Positions 34,298 through 42,985 of a stretch of 64,000 nucleotides of DNA are shown piece after piece. Made by a program: the position numbers and the translations under genes. Under the pieces are notes generated by a model. It was not told the origin of the DNA, made no database searches, and worked only from the letters and a program-made list of their open reading frames with translations. The stretch is from Rhodobacteraceae bacterium M385. GTDB taxonomy: Bacteria; Pseudomonadota; Alphaproteobacteria; Rhodobacterales; Rhodobacteraceae. The stretch's first letter is position 1. Each line of letters opens with the position of its first letter. Location of the stretch: contig CP081102.1 in assembly GCA_025141835.1 (NCBI GenBank), positions 558,001 through 622,000 of the forward strand. Direction: 5' to 3'.

Positions 34298-35284
34298 ATG
34301 ACACTTCGATCTTTGAGCCGCCGGGCCGCTCTACTTGGGGCTGCCTGCGCTTTTGGCGTCACCACGTTTCAAGCCACGGCGCAGGGCGCTTATCCGTCAG
34401 GACCGGTTACGATTGTCGTAGGGTTCTCCGCCGGTAGCTCTACCGATGTTGCGGCCCGGTTATTGGCGGCGGAAATGTCTGAAATTTTGGGTGAGCGCGT
34501 CTTGGTGGAAAACCGCCCGGGCGCAGCCAGCACGATTGGCACCCAAGCCGTCGCTTCGGCTGAAGCGGACGGGCACACCCTTTTGATGGGAACCGTTGCC
34601 AACACGATCGGAACTGCTTTGGGGCGCGAGGTTGAGTTCGCCTTTCCTGGCGATTTCGCCCCAGTGGCCCTCGTCGGCGCCGTTCCGATGATCGTGACAG
34701 TGCACCCTGATGTAGAGGCCACGACGCTGGCTGAACTTGTTTCGTTGATGCAAGCGGGCGACCCGCCGATGTTGTATGGGTCAGCCGGGGTGGGGACGGC
34801 GCCACACCTTTCCGCAGAACTCTTTGCGTCTTCGGTGGGCGCGGGAATGACCCACGTACCTTATCAAGGCAGTGGCGATGCCGTGCGGGATCTAATTGAG
34901 GGGCGCATCGACCTTGTGTTCGCGCCACAATCCTCGGCTGCCTCGGGAATTCAGGACGGCAGTTTGCGGGGCCTTGCCTCTACCCTGTCTCGTCCTTCGG
35001 CGATGTTCCCGGACTTGCCCACTGTCGCTCAGGACACCGTTGATGGCTTCGACACATCTGTATGGTTCGCCCTCATGGCGCCCGCGGGTACGCCAGACGA
35101 CGTGGTTAGTGTCTTGAACGAGGCTGTGAATGCGTCCCTCGCGACAGATTCCGTCAGCCAAGGCATGTCGACCGCCGGCATAGAGATACTTGGCGGTAGC
35201 TCTGAAGATCTTGCTGCCTACATCGACACCGAAATTGCGAATTGGTCCGCGGTTGTTGAGTCCGCAAACATCACCTTGAACTAA
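34298..35284 (+). CDS. TctC family periplasmic binding protein (TTT2)
   Basis: 328 residues with AGGGGAG upstream. The signal region is LRSLSRRAALLGAACAFGVTTFQATAQ, with a twin-arginine pair that may direct Tat export. The mature part has YPSGPVTIVVGFSAGSSTDVAARLLA (ligand loop SAGSSTD), VLVENRPGAASTIGTQAVASAEADGHT, and MTHVPYQGSGDAVRDLIEGRIDLVF, all TctC/Bug hallmarks. It starts a plus-strand operon that runs through hpaI and is divergent from TTT1. Cargo is probably a dicarboxylate metabolised by HpaH and HpaI. Confidence 0.93.
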   Translation: MTLRSLSRRAALLGAACAFGVTTFQATAQGAYPSGPVTIVVGFSAGSSTDVAARLLAAEMSEILGERVLVENRPGAASTIGTQAVASAEADGHTLLMGTVANTIGTALGREVEFAFPGDFAPVALVGAVPMIVTVHPDVEATTLAELVSLMQAGDPPMLYGSAGVGTAPHLSAELFASSVGAGMTHVPYQGSGDAVRDLIEGRIDLVFAPQSSAASGIQDGSLRGLASTLSRPSAMFPDLPTVAQDTVDGFDTSVWFALMAPAGTPDDVVSVLNEAVNASLATDSVSQGMSTAGIEILGGSSEDLAAYIDTEIANWSAVVESANITLN

Positions 35285-35322
35285 ACTTGTCAGGCTCAGC
35301 CCAAAGCTCGGAGATCACTTGA

Positions 35323-35847
35323 ATGCGCCAATTGTCACCAAAAGAATGCCGTCCCTTCTTCGATGCAGTAGAGGAGAAGGCGACCCAAATGGGCGCTCCG
35401 ATTGCGACCGCGATCGTCGGTCCCGAGGGCCATCTGATCGCAGCAGAGCGGATGGTCGGGGCAGGTTTCATCACCGCCGACACTGCCATTGCGAAGGCTT
35501 ATACAATTGCTGCCTTTCGCTCGATGAGCCCCCGGTTCCCTGACGGCTTGGTGATCCAAAAGTGGTTTCAGCAGCGCAATCCGCAATTTCTCATCAACGC
35601 TGCTGTTCTAAGTAATGGCCGCGTAGCAGCGTCCGGCGGCATGGCTCCGATTTTTGAAGGAGACGATATCGTGGGTTTCTACGGGATTAGTGGAGCGACC
35701 TCGGATCAGGATGAAGTGATGGGGCGCTACGCCCGCGAGAAAGTGGGCTGGCGTCACGAGCCTGAGAACGACATTATTCCCAAAGAGACGCGGGATCATA
35801 TTCGTGAGGTCTACGAGACCATCGGCCTGAGCGATCGGCTCGACTGA
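35323..35847 (+). CDS. GlcG/HbpS-like (heme-binding-protein family) small protein
   Basis: 174 residues of the HbpS/GlcG family: an N-terminal helix (ECRPFFDAVEEKATQMGAPIATAIVGPEGHLIAAERMVGAG), FITADTAIAKAYTIAAFRSMSP, and GGMAPIFEGDDIVGFYGISGATSDQDE, the glycine-rich signature. Members accompany catabolic genes such as glc and pdu without an established enzymatic role. It lies between TctC and TctB of TTT2, an unusual insertion that suggests a link to uptake or to first metabolism of the cargo. No signal peptide is seen. Confidence 0.78.
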   Translation: MRQLSPKECRPFFDAVEEKATQMGAPIATAIVGPEGHLIAAERMVGAGFITADTAIAKAYTIAAFRSMSPRFPDGLVIQKWFQQRNPQFLINAAVLSNGRVAASGGMAPIFEGDDIVGFYGISGATSDQDEVMGRYAREKVGWRHEPENDIIPKETRDHIREVYETIGLSDRLD

Positions 35848-35875
35848 CCAAGAGAGCTTGGAAGGAACCAAATTC

Positions 35876-36334
35876 ATGTCAGATCGCAGCGCCCCCTTCT
35901 TGGGGCAACGGGACGTCTTGTGCGGACTGACGGTCTCAATTGTGGGCTTGGCCGCCTGTTTCGAGGCTTGGGACTATTCATTCGGCTCCCTTGCCCGACC
36001 GGGCCCCGGTTTCCTTCCGGTGTCCTACGGGATGATCCTGATCGCCTTGGGCTTGGCCATCGCCTATGTCGGGCGGAATGTCCAAACGCGAGTGGAGAAG
36101 CCTGCTTACGTTCCGGTGTTCGCCATTTCGGGCGCTCTGCTGTCATGGGCATGGCTGGCGCCACGTGCTGGAATTGTCTTGGCGACAGTGCTTCTAGTGG
36201 TGATTGCGGCATTGGCTAACGGTAGACCAAAACCTACCGAGATAGGTTTAATCGCAATCTTCACATCAGCGATAACGACGGCAATTTTCGTCGGTGTCTT
36301 GGGCGTGCCCCTACCTGTTTGGCCGTGGTCATGA
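35876..36334 (+). CDS. TctB family small membrane subunit (TTT2)
   Basis: 152 residues from MSDRSAPFLGQRD with GGAAGGAACC upstream. Four hydrophobic segments: VLCGLTVSIVGLAACFEA, PVSYGMILIALGLAIAYVG, VPVFAISGALLSWAWLA, and IGLIAIFTSAITTAIFVGVLGV. GPGFLPVSYG corresponds to the TctB G-P-x-x-FP motif. It overlaps the TctA gene by four bases (ATGA). Confidence 0.87.
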   Translation: MSDRSAPFLGQRDVLCGLTVSIVGLAACFEAWDYSFGSLARPGPGFLPVSYGMILIALGLAIAYVGRNVQTRVEKPAYVPVFAISGALLSWAWLAPRAGIVLATVLLVVIAALANGRPKPTEIGLIAIFTSAITTAIFVGVLGVPLPVWPWS

Positions 36335-37845
36335 TTGATGCTTTCAGTGACCTCGCCAACGGGTTTTCCGTGGCCCTTACCCCAGAGGCACTTGGTTTTT
36401 GCTTGCTGGGCGCGACCATTGGCATGTTCATCGGTGTACTTCCGGGGATCGGTGCGCTTGCCACGATATCAATTTTGCTACCATTCACGTTCGGCTTGGA
36501 CCCCACCCACGGGATGATCATGCTCGCCGGGGTGTTTTATGGCGCACAGTACGGTGGGTCGGTCGCCTCTATCCTTCTCAACCTTCCGGGCACTGCCTCG
36601 ACAGCGGTAACCGCCCTAGACGGCTATCCGATGACCCAGAATGGGCGTGCAGGTGTGGCGCTTTTCCTGACGACGATCGTGTCGTTCCTAGGTGGGTCAG
36701 CTGCAATCCTCATGATGACTTTTCTCGCGCCAAGTGTCGCCAATCTGGCCAGGGAATTCGGATCGACCGAGTACTTTTCGATCATGCTTCTGGCTCTTGT
36801 CGCTGCGGCCACGTTGGCGCCGGGCTCGATGATCAAAGGGCTTGCGATGGTGGTCTTTGGCCTGCTTTTGGGCACCGTCGGCACAGACGTAACAAGCGGC
36901 AGTTTCCGGTTTACATTCGGTGTCTCAAGCGTAGCCGACGGGGTGAGCCTTGTCATCGTTGTCATGGGCATTTTCGGGATGGGAGAGATCCTTTCGAACC
37001 TCGGAAATGGGGCACCAGACCGCGTACCACAAGCCCGCGTGTCGCTTCGGTCAATGATCCCAACCCGGGATGACATGCGCCGCAGCGCCGGCCCCACTTT
37101 GCGTGGGTCACTGACAGGGATTGTGACTGGCATTTTGCCCGGCCTCGGGCCGCAGGTGGCGGCATTCGTGGCCTATGCAATTGAGAAACGCGTCTCGAAA
37201 CGACCTGACGCATTTGGCAAGGGCGCCGTGGAAGGGGTAGTGGCCCCCGAGGCGGCCAATAATGCGTCTGTGCAAGCTGCCTTTATCCCAACGCTCACTC
37301 TTGGAATTCCGGGTGATGCCGTCATGGCGGTCATGATGGGAGCCTTGATGCTGCACGGGATTCTTCCTGGCCCGTCGTTGATTGCAAATGAACCGGATTT
37401 GTTCTGGGGGCTGATTGCCAGTTTCTGGGTCGGCAACGTGATTTTGTTGGTCCTGAATATCCCCCTCATCGGCCTTTGGCTGAACGTGCTTCGGGTGCCT
37501 TATCGTATCCTCTACCCCGTGATCATCGCCCTAATCTGTCTGGGAGTATTCTCGCTTCGCAACAATCCGGTCGATATCGCGCTGGTCGTTATCTTTGGAT
37601 TGGTCGGATACGGTATGATCCTACTTAGGCTTCCTGCTGCGCCGCTTTTGCTGGGCCTCGTGCTGGGTCCACTTATTGAAGAGCATCTTCAACGCGCGCT
37701 CATAATCGGTCGTGGCGACCCCATGGTGTTCTTGGAAAGCCCGATCAGCCTTTTGTCGCTACTGGCGAGTGTTGTTTTGATTGGCCTCAGTTTTAGACGC
37801 CGCCGCCCATCCGCCGCTGTGCGCCCCCCTCAAATAGGAGACTAA
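36331..37845 (+). CDS. TctA family large membrane subunit (TTT2)
   Basis: 504 residues when started at the ATG that overlaps the TctB stop; a TTG four codons earlier is possible. Marks: GVLPGIGALATISILLPFTFGLD, YGGSVASILLNLPGTASTAVTALDGYPMTQNGRAG, the internal repeat GILPGLGPQVAAFVAYAIEKRVSK and NNASVQAAFIPTLTLGIPGDAVMAVMMGALM. One base separates its stop from the hpaH start codon. Compared with TTT1 and TTT3 it is a clear paralogue but with distinct loop sequences, so a different cargo is likely. Confidence 0.93.
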   Translation: MIDAFSDLANGFSVALTPEALGFCLLGATIGMFIGVLPGIGALATISILLPFTFGLDPTHGMIMLAGVFYGAQYGGSVASILLNLPGTASTAVTALDGYPMTQNGRAGVALFLTTIVSFLGGSAAILMMTFLAPSVANLAREFGSTEYFSIMLLALVAAATLAPGSMIKGLAMVVFGLLLGTVGTDVTSGSFRFTFGVSSVADGVSLVIVVMGIFGMGEILSNLGNGAPDRVPQARVSLRSMIPTRDDMRRSAGPTLRGSLTGIVTGILPGLGPQVAAFVAYAIEKRVSKRPDAFGKGAVEGVVAPEAANNASVQAAFIPTLTLGIPGDAVMAVMMGALMLHGILPGPSLIANEPDLFWGLIASFWVGNVILLVLNIPLIGLWLNVLRVPYRILYPVIIALICLGVFSLRNNPVDIALVVIFGLVGYGMILLRLPAAPLLLGLVLGPLIEEHLQRALIIGRGDPMVFLESPISLLSLLASVVLIGLSFRRRRPSAAVRPPQIGD

Positions 37846-37846
37846 A

Positions 37847-38629
37847 ATGCTAACCGAAGACCAACGATCCGCTGTGGTGGAGTCGCTACTGGAGTCGCAT
37901 CGCACCAAGGTACAAGGGCAACGCCCGTCCGAGATGTTCCCGGAGATCGAGATCCAAGATTCCTATGCGATTTCGTCAAAGGTGGCCGAGCGCAAGCAAG
38001 CCGATGGCGTGACGGTTGTGGGACACAAGGTGGGCCTGACGTCGAAAGCGATGCAGGCAGCGTCGAAGATTGATGAGCCCGATTATGGGTACATGTTCTC
38101 GGATCTGGTGTTGCAAGACGGCGCCAAGGTTCCTTTCGAGAGTTTCTGCGTGCCACGGGTTGAGCCAGAATTAACCTTTATCTTGAAGGAGCCTCTGCAA
38201 GGACCGGGCGTCGGATTGGTTGATGTGCTGCGCGCGACGGAATGGATCGTGCCGTCCATTGAAATCATTGATGCCCGCGTGACGGAACCCCGTCGTATTT
38301 TCGATACGGTCGCCGACAATGGTGCTGCGGCTGGTACGGTTCTGGGTGGCCGCCCCGTCCGCCCCGACGATGTGGACCTGCGTTGGGTTGGTGCGATGTT
38401 CTACCGGAACGCGGAAATCGAAGAGACAGGACTTGCCGCCGGTGTATTGGGCCATCCAGCCATGGCGATTGCATGGTTGGCGAACAAGCTCGGCCCGATG
38501 GGCACCGTGCTGGAACCCGGTCACATGGTCCTGTCTGGCAGCTTCACTCGGCCAGTATGGGCAGGCAAGGGCGACACGCTCCATGCGGATTTCGGCCCAT
38601 TGGGCTCTGTTTCGGTACAGTTCACATGA
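37847..38629 (+). CDS. hpaH: 2-oxohept-4-ene-1,7-dioate hydratase (HpaH-like)
   Basis: 260 residues, similar along its length to E. coli HpaH: GHKVGLTSKAMQAASKIDEPDYG, VPRVEPELTFILKEPLQGP (metal-binding Glu residues), IPSIEII-like VPSIEIIDARVTEPRRIFDTVADN, VLGGRPVRPDDVDLRW, and LEPGHMVLSGSFTRPV near the end. HpaH adds water to 2-oxohept-4-ene-1,7-dioate in homoprotocatechuate degradation, giving the substrate of HpaI. It overlaps hpaI by four bases and follows TctA by one, so transport and metabolism are coupled in one transcript. A close analogue substrate cannot be excluded. Confidence 0.9.
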   Translation: MLTEDQRSAVVESLLESHRTKVQGQRPSEMFPEIEIQDSYAISSKVAERKQADGVTVVGHKVGLTSKAMQAASKIDEPDYGYMFSDLVLQDGAKVPFESFCVPRVEPELTFILKEPLQGPGVGLVDVLRATEWIVPSIEIIDARVTEPRRIFDTVADNGAAAGTVLGGRPVRPDDVDLRWVGAMFYRNAEIEETGLAAGVLGHPAMAIAWLANKLGPMGTVLEPGHMVLSGSFTRPVWAGKGDTLHADFGPLGSVSVQFT

Positions 38630-39408
38630 GCGTGCCATCCCCCCGCAATACCTTCAAATCCCGGCTTCTGGCGGGGGAGGTCCAATTAGGGCTGTGGATG
38701 AGTCTAGGCAGCGCCGCGGCAGCAGAGGCACTATCATTGGTGGGCTACGATTGGCTCTTGTTCGACACAGAACACGCCCCCGTCGACACACCACAGATGC
38801 AACCGATCCTTCAAGCGGCCGCGGCGGGTGCGTCCGCTAGTGTTGTTCGCCCGGCGTGGAACGACAAGGTCTTGATCAAGCGTACACTTGATATCGGGGC
38901 GCAAACGATCCTGGTTCCCTTCGTTGAAAACGCCGCCGAGGCAGCAGCGGCAGTAGATGCCGCCCGTTACCCCCCCCAAGGATCGCGCGGTGTCGCTGGA
39001 CTGACTCGCGCCAGCCGCTTCGGCCTTACCAATGATTATTTCGAAACGGCAAATGAGAATACGTGTGTCTTGGTCCAATTGGAAACTCCCGCAGCCCTTG
39101 CCCAGATCGAGGAAATCGCGGCGGTGCCCGGCGTAGACGGCGTGTTCATTGGCCCATCAGACTTAGCCGCCGGCATGGGCTTTCTGGGAAAGCCCGGCAC
39201 CCAAGTCGTTCAAGACGCCATTCGAGATGCTGCGGATCTTTTGCAAACGCTCGGGAAGCCGGCTGGCATTCTCGCCGTGTCGTCCGATGACGCTGAACGC
39301 TATCTCTCGTGGGGTTTCTCGTTTGTTGCAATTGGCATCGACATCGCCCTCCTTCTAAGGGGCGCGGAGGGCCGGTTGGCTGAATTCGCCTCCAATCGTA
39401 GCGATTGA
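38626..39408 (+). CDS. hpaI: 4-hydroxy-2-oxoheptanedioate aldolase (HpaI-like)
   Basis: 260 residues from the ATG overlapping the hpaH stop; a long upstream in-frame extension is only a shadow of hpaH. Class II pyruvate aldolase features: LGLWMSLGSAAAAEALSLVGYDWLLFDTEHAP (catalytic His and metal-contact region), VVRPAWNDKVLIKRTLDIGAQTILVPFVENA, ARYPPQGSRGV, VLVQLETPAAL (metal Glu) and VDGVFIGPSDLAAGMG (metal Asp). It cleaves 4-hydroxy-2-oxoheptanedioate to pyruvate and succinate semialdehyde. No other meta-cleavage enzyme is nearby. Confidence 0.92.
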   Translation: MSVPSPRNTFKSRLLAGEVQLGLWMSLGSAAAAEALSLVGYDWLLFDTEHAPVDTPQMQPILQAAAAGASASVVRPAWNDKVLIKRTLDIGAQTILVPFVENAAEAAAAVDAARYPPQGSRGVAGLTRASRFGLTNDYFETANENTCVLVQLETPAALAQIEEIAAVPGVDGVFIGPSDLAAGMGFLGKPGTQVVQDAIRDAADLLQTLGKPAGILAVSSDDAERYLSWGFSFVAIGIDIALLLRGAEGRLAEFASNRSD

Positions 39409-39733
39409 TGGCCCGCAAGTGCCGATGCGAACGCCGCGATGTGAAAGCAGCGCATCACGTATTCGAATAACCTTTGGCAAATGCTGGACCAGACTGCTGC
39501 CAGATAGATGAACCTGCGCTCGCGTCGTTTAGCACGCGCGGGCGCCAATCCGGGGAATAACACGCCTTGCGTGCAAGGCGCTATTGGCCTCAACAGCGGC
39601 ATCCTCAGGGCATGTGGAAGGGTTGAACGGTCACATGGAACCTGCGTTTCAAAGTAGCTTGGGACCAGCATGGTCGCAGGGTGGAACACTGTTTGATGAA
39701 CCGCTTGGCGCAGGGCTCTTCGCTCCCGATTTC
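39409..39733. other. Intergenic region between convergent operons
   Basis: About 325 bases between the hpaI stop and the stop of the hydrolase gene read from the other strand. No gene or convincing terminator with T-run was found; GCGTGCAAGGCG near 39570 forms only weak dyads. Confidence 0.45.
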
Positions 39734-40540
39734 TCAGAACAATAACCTCCGGCACAATGGGCTATCGTGAGTTTTCAGAGCCTCGATAACGGAAAAATGG
39801 TGATGCACGCTGTCAATCACAAGGTCGGTCTTAGCATCCAACCCCTGCCAAACAGTAGCCAGCAACTGCGCCTGACGTAAGAATTCGGGCCGCTCCCCTC
39901 CGCCGGTCCAAGCCGTAATGCGGGCGTTGGGTACGGGGCGATGCAGGATGGCGCTTTCAGCTGCGGCCTCAGCTTCATCTAGGTGCAGAGTGTCGTTCAT
40001 CGCTGTGCGCAAAAGGGGCCTGAGGTCGTGTAGGCCACTGATCGACACTACGTTTTCGATGCGCGCGCGGGTCTCGGGCGCAAGCGGCGTGTCTTCGCAT
40101 AGCATCCGTGTCACCAGATGACCCCCAGCCGAATGCCCGGAAAGACGGATCGGCCCCGCCACGCGCTTTGCAGCAACGTCGATCGCCGCAGAAACTTGCC
40201 GCGTCATTTTGGAAATGCGGGCGTCAGGGGCCAGAGTATAGCTGGGTAACGCCATCGCCCAACCTGCGGCGCGGGCACCTTCCGCGAATTGCGTCCAGTC
40301 CGATTTCGACAATCGCATCCAGTACCCACCGTGAACAAACACAGCAAGCCCTTTGGGCGCACCCTCGGGCCAGACGATATCAAACCGTTCCCGGGGGCCG
40401 TCGCCATAGGGGATGTCGGTCTCAACCTGCACGCCACTGTCACGATAGGCGGCTGCCTCCGCGGCCCAGTGGGCTGGCAGAGCGTGCGACCCTGCTACGT
40501 GGCTCATGTTGTTGAACGCTATGTCCCAATCTGTACGCAT
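39734..40540 (-). CDS. Alpha/beta hydrolase, arylformamidase-like
   Basis: 268 residues. The oxyanion motif HGGYW is at 70-74 and the nucleophile Ser137 in GHSAGG; a His in VHHHFSVIEAL near residue 250 and an Asp shortly before it complete the triad. HGGYW with GHSAGG is the pattern of the kynurenine formamidase / carbamate hydrolase group. As the last gene of the cupin-FMO-cupin-hydrolase operon (two bases after the cupin gene) it probably hydrolyses an amide or ester made by the monooxygenase. No kynurenine pathway genes are adjacent. Confidence 0.78.
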   Translation of the reverse strand: MRTDWDIAFNNMSHVAGSHALPAHWAAEAAAYRDSGVQVETDIPYGDGPRERFDIVWPEGAPKGLAVFVHGGYWMRLSKSDWTQFAEGARAAGWAMALPSYTLAPDARISKMTRQVSAAIDVAAKRVAGPIRLSGHSAGGHLVTRMLCEDTPLAPETRARIENVVSISGLHDLRPLLRTAMNDTLHLDEAEAAAESAILHRPVPNARITAWTGGGERPEFLRQAQLLATVWQGLDAKTDLVIDSVHHHFSVIEALKTHDSPLCRRLLF

Positions 40541-40542
40541 CG

Positions 40543-40983
40543 CTATTCATTTGCCTCTGGTGGGAGGAAATCAACGTCATGGGCGGCAAAGACTTTCACG
40601 ACTTCATCTACATCTGTCATATTGTGCAACTGCTCGAATAGGTCTTTCAGCTTGCCCGCCGGAGACACCCAGAACAGTGCGCGGCAGGGCTTGTCGGACT
40701 TGTTGAAGTACCCGTGCGGGATGCCTTTTGGCATACACACCAGATCGCCGGCTTTGGCTTTGGTCCATTCACCGTCCAGCTTCAGGTCCAACTCGCCCTC
40801 CTGTACCAGGATGAATTCATCCTGCGTGGGGTGGATATGGACGGGCACCGCTTGCCCAGGCTCTGAATTCGTCTCGAAGGCGAATGTCGAATCGCAATGG
40901 GCTTTGAGGTAATAGGTCTGGCCCAGAATACTCAGCTTCGTGCCTTCGCCGTGGGCAGTGATGCCTTTGCTTAACTCTGGCAT
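40543..40983 (-). CDS. Cupin-domain protein (first paralogue)
   Basis: 146 residues, a single cupin. Likely metal ligands are H49, H51, E56 and H90 (VHIHPTQDE, then MPKGIPHGYF). The protein ends VDFLPPEANE. It is paralogous to the cupin at 42548: both share HIHPTQDE, the KLKDLF/KLFDLF helix and a VDFLPP end, with metal ligands at the same residue numbers. The enzymatic role is unknown; the intact metal site allows a dioxygenase or isomerase function. ATG preceded by AAGGAG. Confidence 0.82.
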   Translation of the reverse strand: MPELSKGITAHGEGTKLSILGQTYYLKAHCDSTFAFETNSEPGQAVPVHIHPTQDEFILVQEGELDLKLDGEWTKAKAGDLVCMPKGIPHGYFNKSDKPCRALFWVSPAGKLKDLFEQLHNMTDVDEVVKVFAAHDVDFLPPEANE

Positions 40984-41024
40984 GTGATGTTTCTCCTTTT
41001 GGGTGCGAGCGCCGTTGAATGGCC

Positions 41025-41045
41025 GACCGCCGCGCGTTGGCGGTC
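41025..41045 (-). other. Intercistronic hairpin between FMO and cupin genes
   Basis: GACCGCC at 41025-41031 pairs with GGCGGTC at 41039-41045 around a 7-base loop; no T-run follows. It may modulate expression between the monooxygenase gene and the two downstream genes. Confidence 0.5.
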
Positions 41046-41053
41046 AGCCTGCC

Positions 41054-42535
41054 TTACCCAGCCTGATATTGCGGCGTCGATGCCAGGAACTGGCCGTAGG
41101 CTGCATGGTTTGGGTAGCTGAATTGCTCAGCCAGCGGATTTGAGCGGGTTTTCTTCGTGGCCCCCATATCCGCCAGCAACTCGTCGAAATGCTTGAAGTG
41201 GAACGGGGCCGAACACAGACCGCCATAGATCTTCGCCGCGGGCCTTTCGTTTCGCTTCCAATCCAGCATCATCTCGATGTTGTCGTTCATGTCCTGCTGG
41301 GACGGCATATTCACCAGTTGCCCGTCCATGTAGCGCACAAGCCAGTTGGCGATCATCTCGGCAGACAAGACCGTGCAGAAGGAAGAGTTGAAACCGACAA
41401 AGCCCATGTCCGGCAGGTCAGGGTTCACGGCAAGACGGTAGACACGGTACTGGCCGTCGTCTTCGATCAGTTTCGCTTTCTCGGTTTCCGGCAGATAGGG
41501 CACGCCCAGTTTCCACCCCACGGCAAGGATCGATACATCCGCCTGCACCCGGTCGGCCGTTGTCATCACGATGTCTTTGCCGTCATATTTCACGTAGGTG
41601 CCCTGGATCGGTTTGATCTTGCCGGATTTCAGGTTCTCAAACAGGCCCGGCGTGACAATCGGCACGGAACAAGAGACGTCTTTTTCAATCGGCGTCTTGG
41701 GGACCATGTTATATTTTTTCAGGCCCAGTTGCGCTTTCAGCAGAGTCTCCAAGCCACGAAAATTGGCCCAGACCAAAGGCTTGAAGACCGCAGCAATCGC
41801 CCGTTGCAGGCCAGATTTACCCCACATGTTAAATTGCTGCTCTTGCGCGCGAATATAAAGGATGCGCTTGAAGTTGATGCCACCGACGAAATACGGGACG
41901 CGCCAAACCGGCTCAAGATAGACCCATGTGACTTGCGATGCGCCGTTCTTGGCTGCATTGACCGCGATATCCGTCGCAGACTTTGACCCGCCAAGCACGA
42001 CCACGCTTTTGCCCTTCACGATGGCCGGGTCGGTATATTCTGACGAATGCATGACTTTGCCACCGGCCGTGACAAATTCTTCCTGGCCGGGATGGGTCAA
42101 GATATTCTTGTCAGAGAACTGGCCGGTACAAACGCTGACGAAGTCAAAGTCTTCGGTCCACTCATGGCCTCCGGACTCAAGGGTCAGGGTCCAGCCCCCC
42201 TCGGCACGCCGATCCATGGATTTGACGTCCGTGTTTAGCCGAAACAGGCGCCCGAGATTGTGCTTTTCGGCATAGGAATGCAGGTAAGCGTGCACTTGCG
42301 GGCCTTTGGGCCATTCAGGGTAATCGTCAGGCATCGGGTGATCGGTGAAACAGTACAGATCCTTTGGCGACTGCGTCTGCACATCGGGGTAGGACCGGGA
42401 CAATTCCCACACGCCGCCAAAGTCATGGCTACGTTCAAACCCGCATACGCGGTGCCCACGCTCATCAAAGGCTTTGGCGGCGGCCAATCCGCTGACCCCG
42501 CCCCCAATAACTGCAACTTTCTTTCGCGTTACCAT
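41054..42535 (-). CDS. Flavin-containing monooxygenase (FMO/BVMO class)
   Basis: 493 residues. The FAD-binding motif is VAVIGGGVSGLAAAKAF near the N-terminus and the NADPH-binding motif VVVLGGSKSATDIAV near 180. The FMO-type stretch YPDVQTQSPKDLYCFTDHPMPDDYPEWPKG and the motif FVSVCTGQFSDKN precede it; ILAVGWKLGVPYLP marks the second FAD contact. FMOs insert oxygen at N, S or a ketone carbon. It is flanked by two paralogous cupin genes; the upstream cupin gene ends 12 bases before its start. Substrate unknown. Confidence 0.88.
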   Translation of the reverse strand: MVTRKKVAVIGGGVSGLAAAKAFDERGHRVCGFERSHDFGGVWELSRSYPDVQTQSPKDLYCFTDHPMPDDYPEWPKGPQVHAYLHSYAEKHNLGRLFRLNTDVKSMDRRAEGGWTLTLESGGHEWTEDFDFVSVCTGQFSDKNILTHPGQEEFVTAGGKVMHSSEYTDPAIVKGKSVVVLGGSKSATDIAVNAAKNGASQVTWVYLEPVWRVPYFVGGINFKRILYIRAQEQQFNMWGKSGLQRAIAAVFKPLVWANFRGLETLLKAQLGLKKYNMVPKTPIEKDVSCSVPIVTPGLFENLKSGKIKPIQGTYVKYDGKDIVMTTADRVQADVSILAVGWKLGVPYLPETEKAKLIEDDGQYRVYRLAVNPDLPDMGFVGFNSSFCTVLSAEMIANWLVRYMDGQLVNMPSQQDMNDNIEMMLDWKRNERPAAKIYGGLCSAPFHFKHFDELLADMGATKKTRSNPLAEQFSYPNHAAYGQFLASTPQYQAG

Positions 42536-42547
42536 CGCTGGTGCCCC

Positions 42548-42985
42548 TTATTCTGCGGGAGGTGGCAAAAAATCCACCTCGTTCATTGCGGAAAGGCGCA
42601 CCAATTCTTCGGGGTCAGTGACACCGTCAAGCAAGCCGAACAGATCAAACAATTTACGCGACGGCGCGACACCGAAAACGCAGGTCGCATCACCACCAGA
42701 GCGGTTGAAGATGCCATGGGCCACCCCCATTGGCATGTGAATCGTATCGCCAGGACCCGCTTTGTGGACATCACCGCCAAATTCGATTTCCAGATTGCCG
42801 GAGAGCATGTAAATCCACTCATCCTGTGTCGGGTGAATGTGCGGCGGTACGAATGTTTCGTTTGGGATATGTGCGTGCCAGATGAAAGCATTCGGGGTTA
42901 GTAGCTTGGGCGTATAAGTATGCCCCACCACATTCCAGCTTTTGCCATCCATCCCGTCTGCGCTTGGCGTGATGCCCTGTTCCAT
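42548..42985 (-). CDS. Cupin-domain protein (second paralogue)
   Basis: 145 residues from MEQGITPSADGMDGK with AGAAGG upstream; an in-frame extension of 22 codons is unlikely. Metal ligands H49, H51, E56 and H90 (PPHIHPTQDEW, then MPMGVAHGIF) coincide in number with those of the other cupin, and it ends EVDFLPPPAE. First gene of the cupin-FMO-cupin-hydrolase operon, divergent from an AraC-type regulator at 43109. Confidence 0.82.
   Translation of the reverse strand: MEQGITPSADGMDGKSWNVVGHTYTPKLLTPNAFIWHAHIPNETFVPPHIHPTQDEWIYMLSGNLEIEFGGDVHKAGPGDTIHMPMGVAHGIFNRSGGDATCVFGVAPSRKLFDLFGLLDGVTDPEELVRLSAMNEVDFLPPPAE

Noticed and set aside
38383..38625. N-terminal extension of the hpaI reading frame
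   Set aside because: It overlaps hpaH coding sequence; the ATG at 38626 gives the family's normal length and a coupled ATGA start.
37847..38629. Reading the gene as a fumarylacetoacetase or as 2-keto-4-pentenoate hydratase MhpD
   Set aside because: The GHKVGLTSKAMQ, EPDYG and GGRPVRPDDVDLRW stretches follow HpaH more closely, and hpaI is coupled to it.
41189..41986. Plus-strand open frame of 265 codons
   Set aside because: Lies wholly antisense within the flavin monooxygenase gene and has no recognised features.
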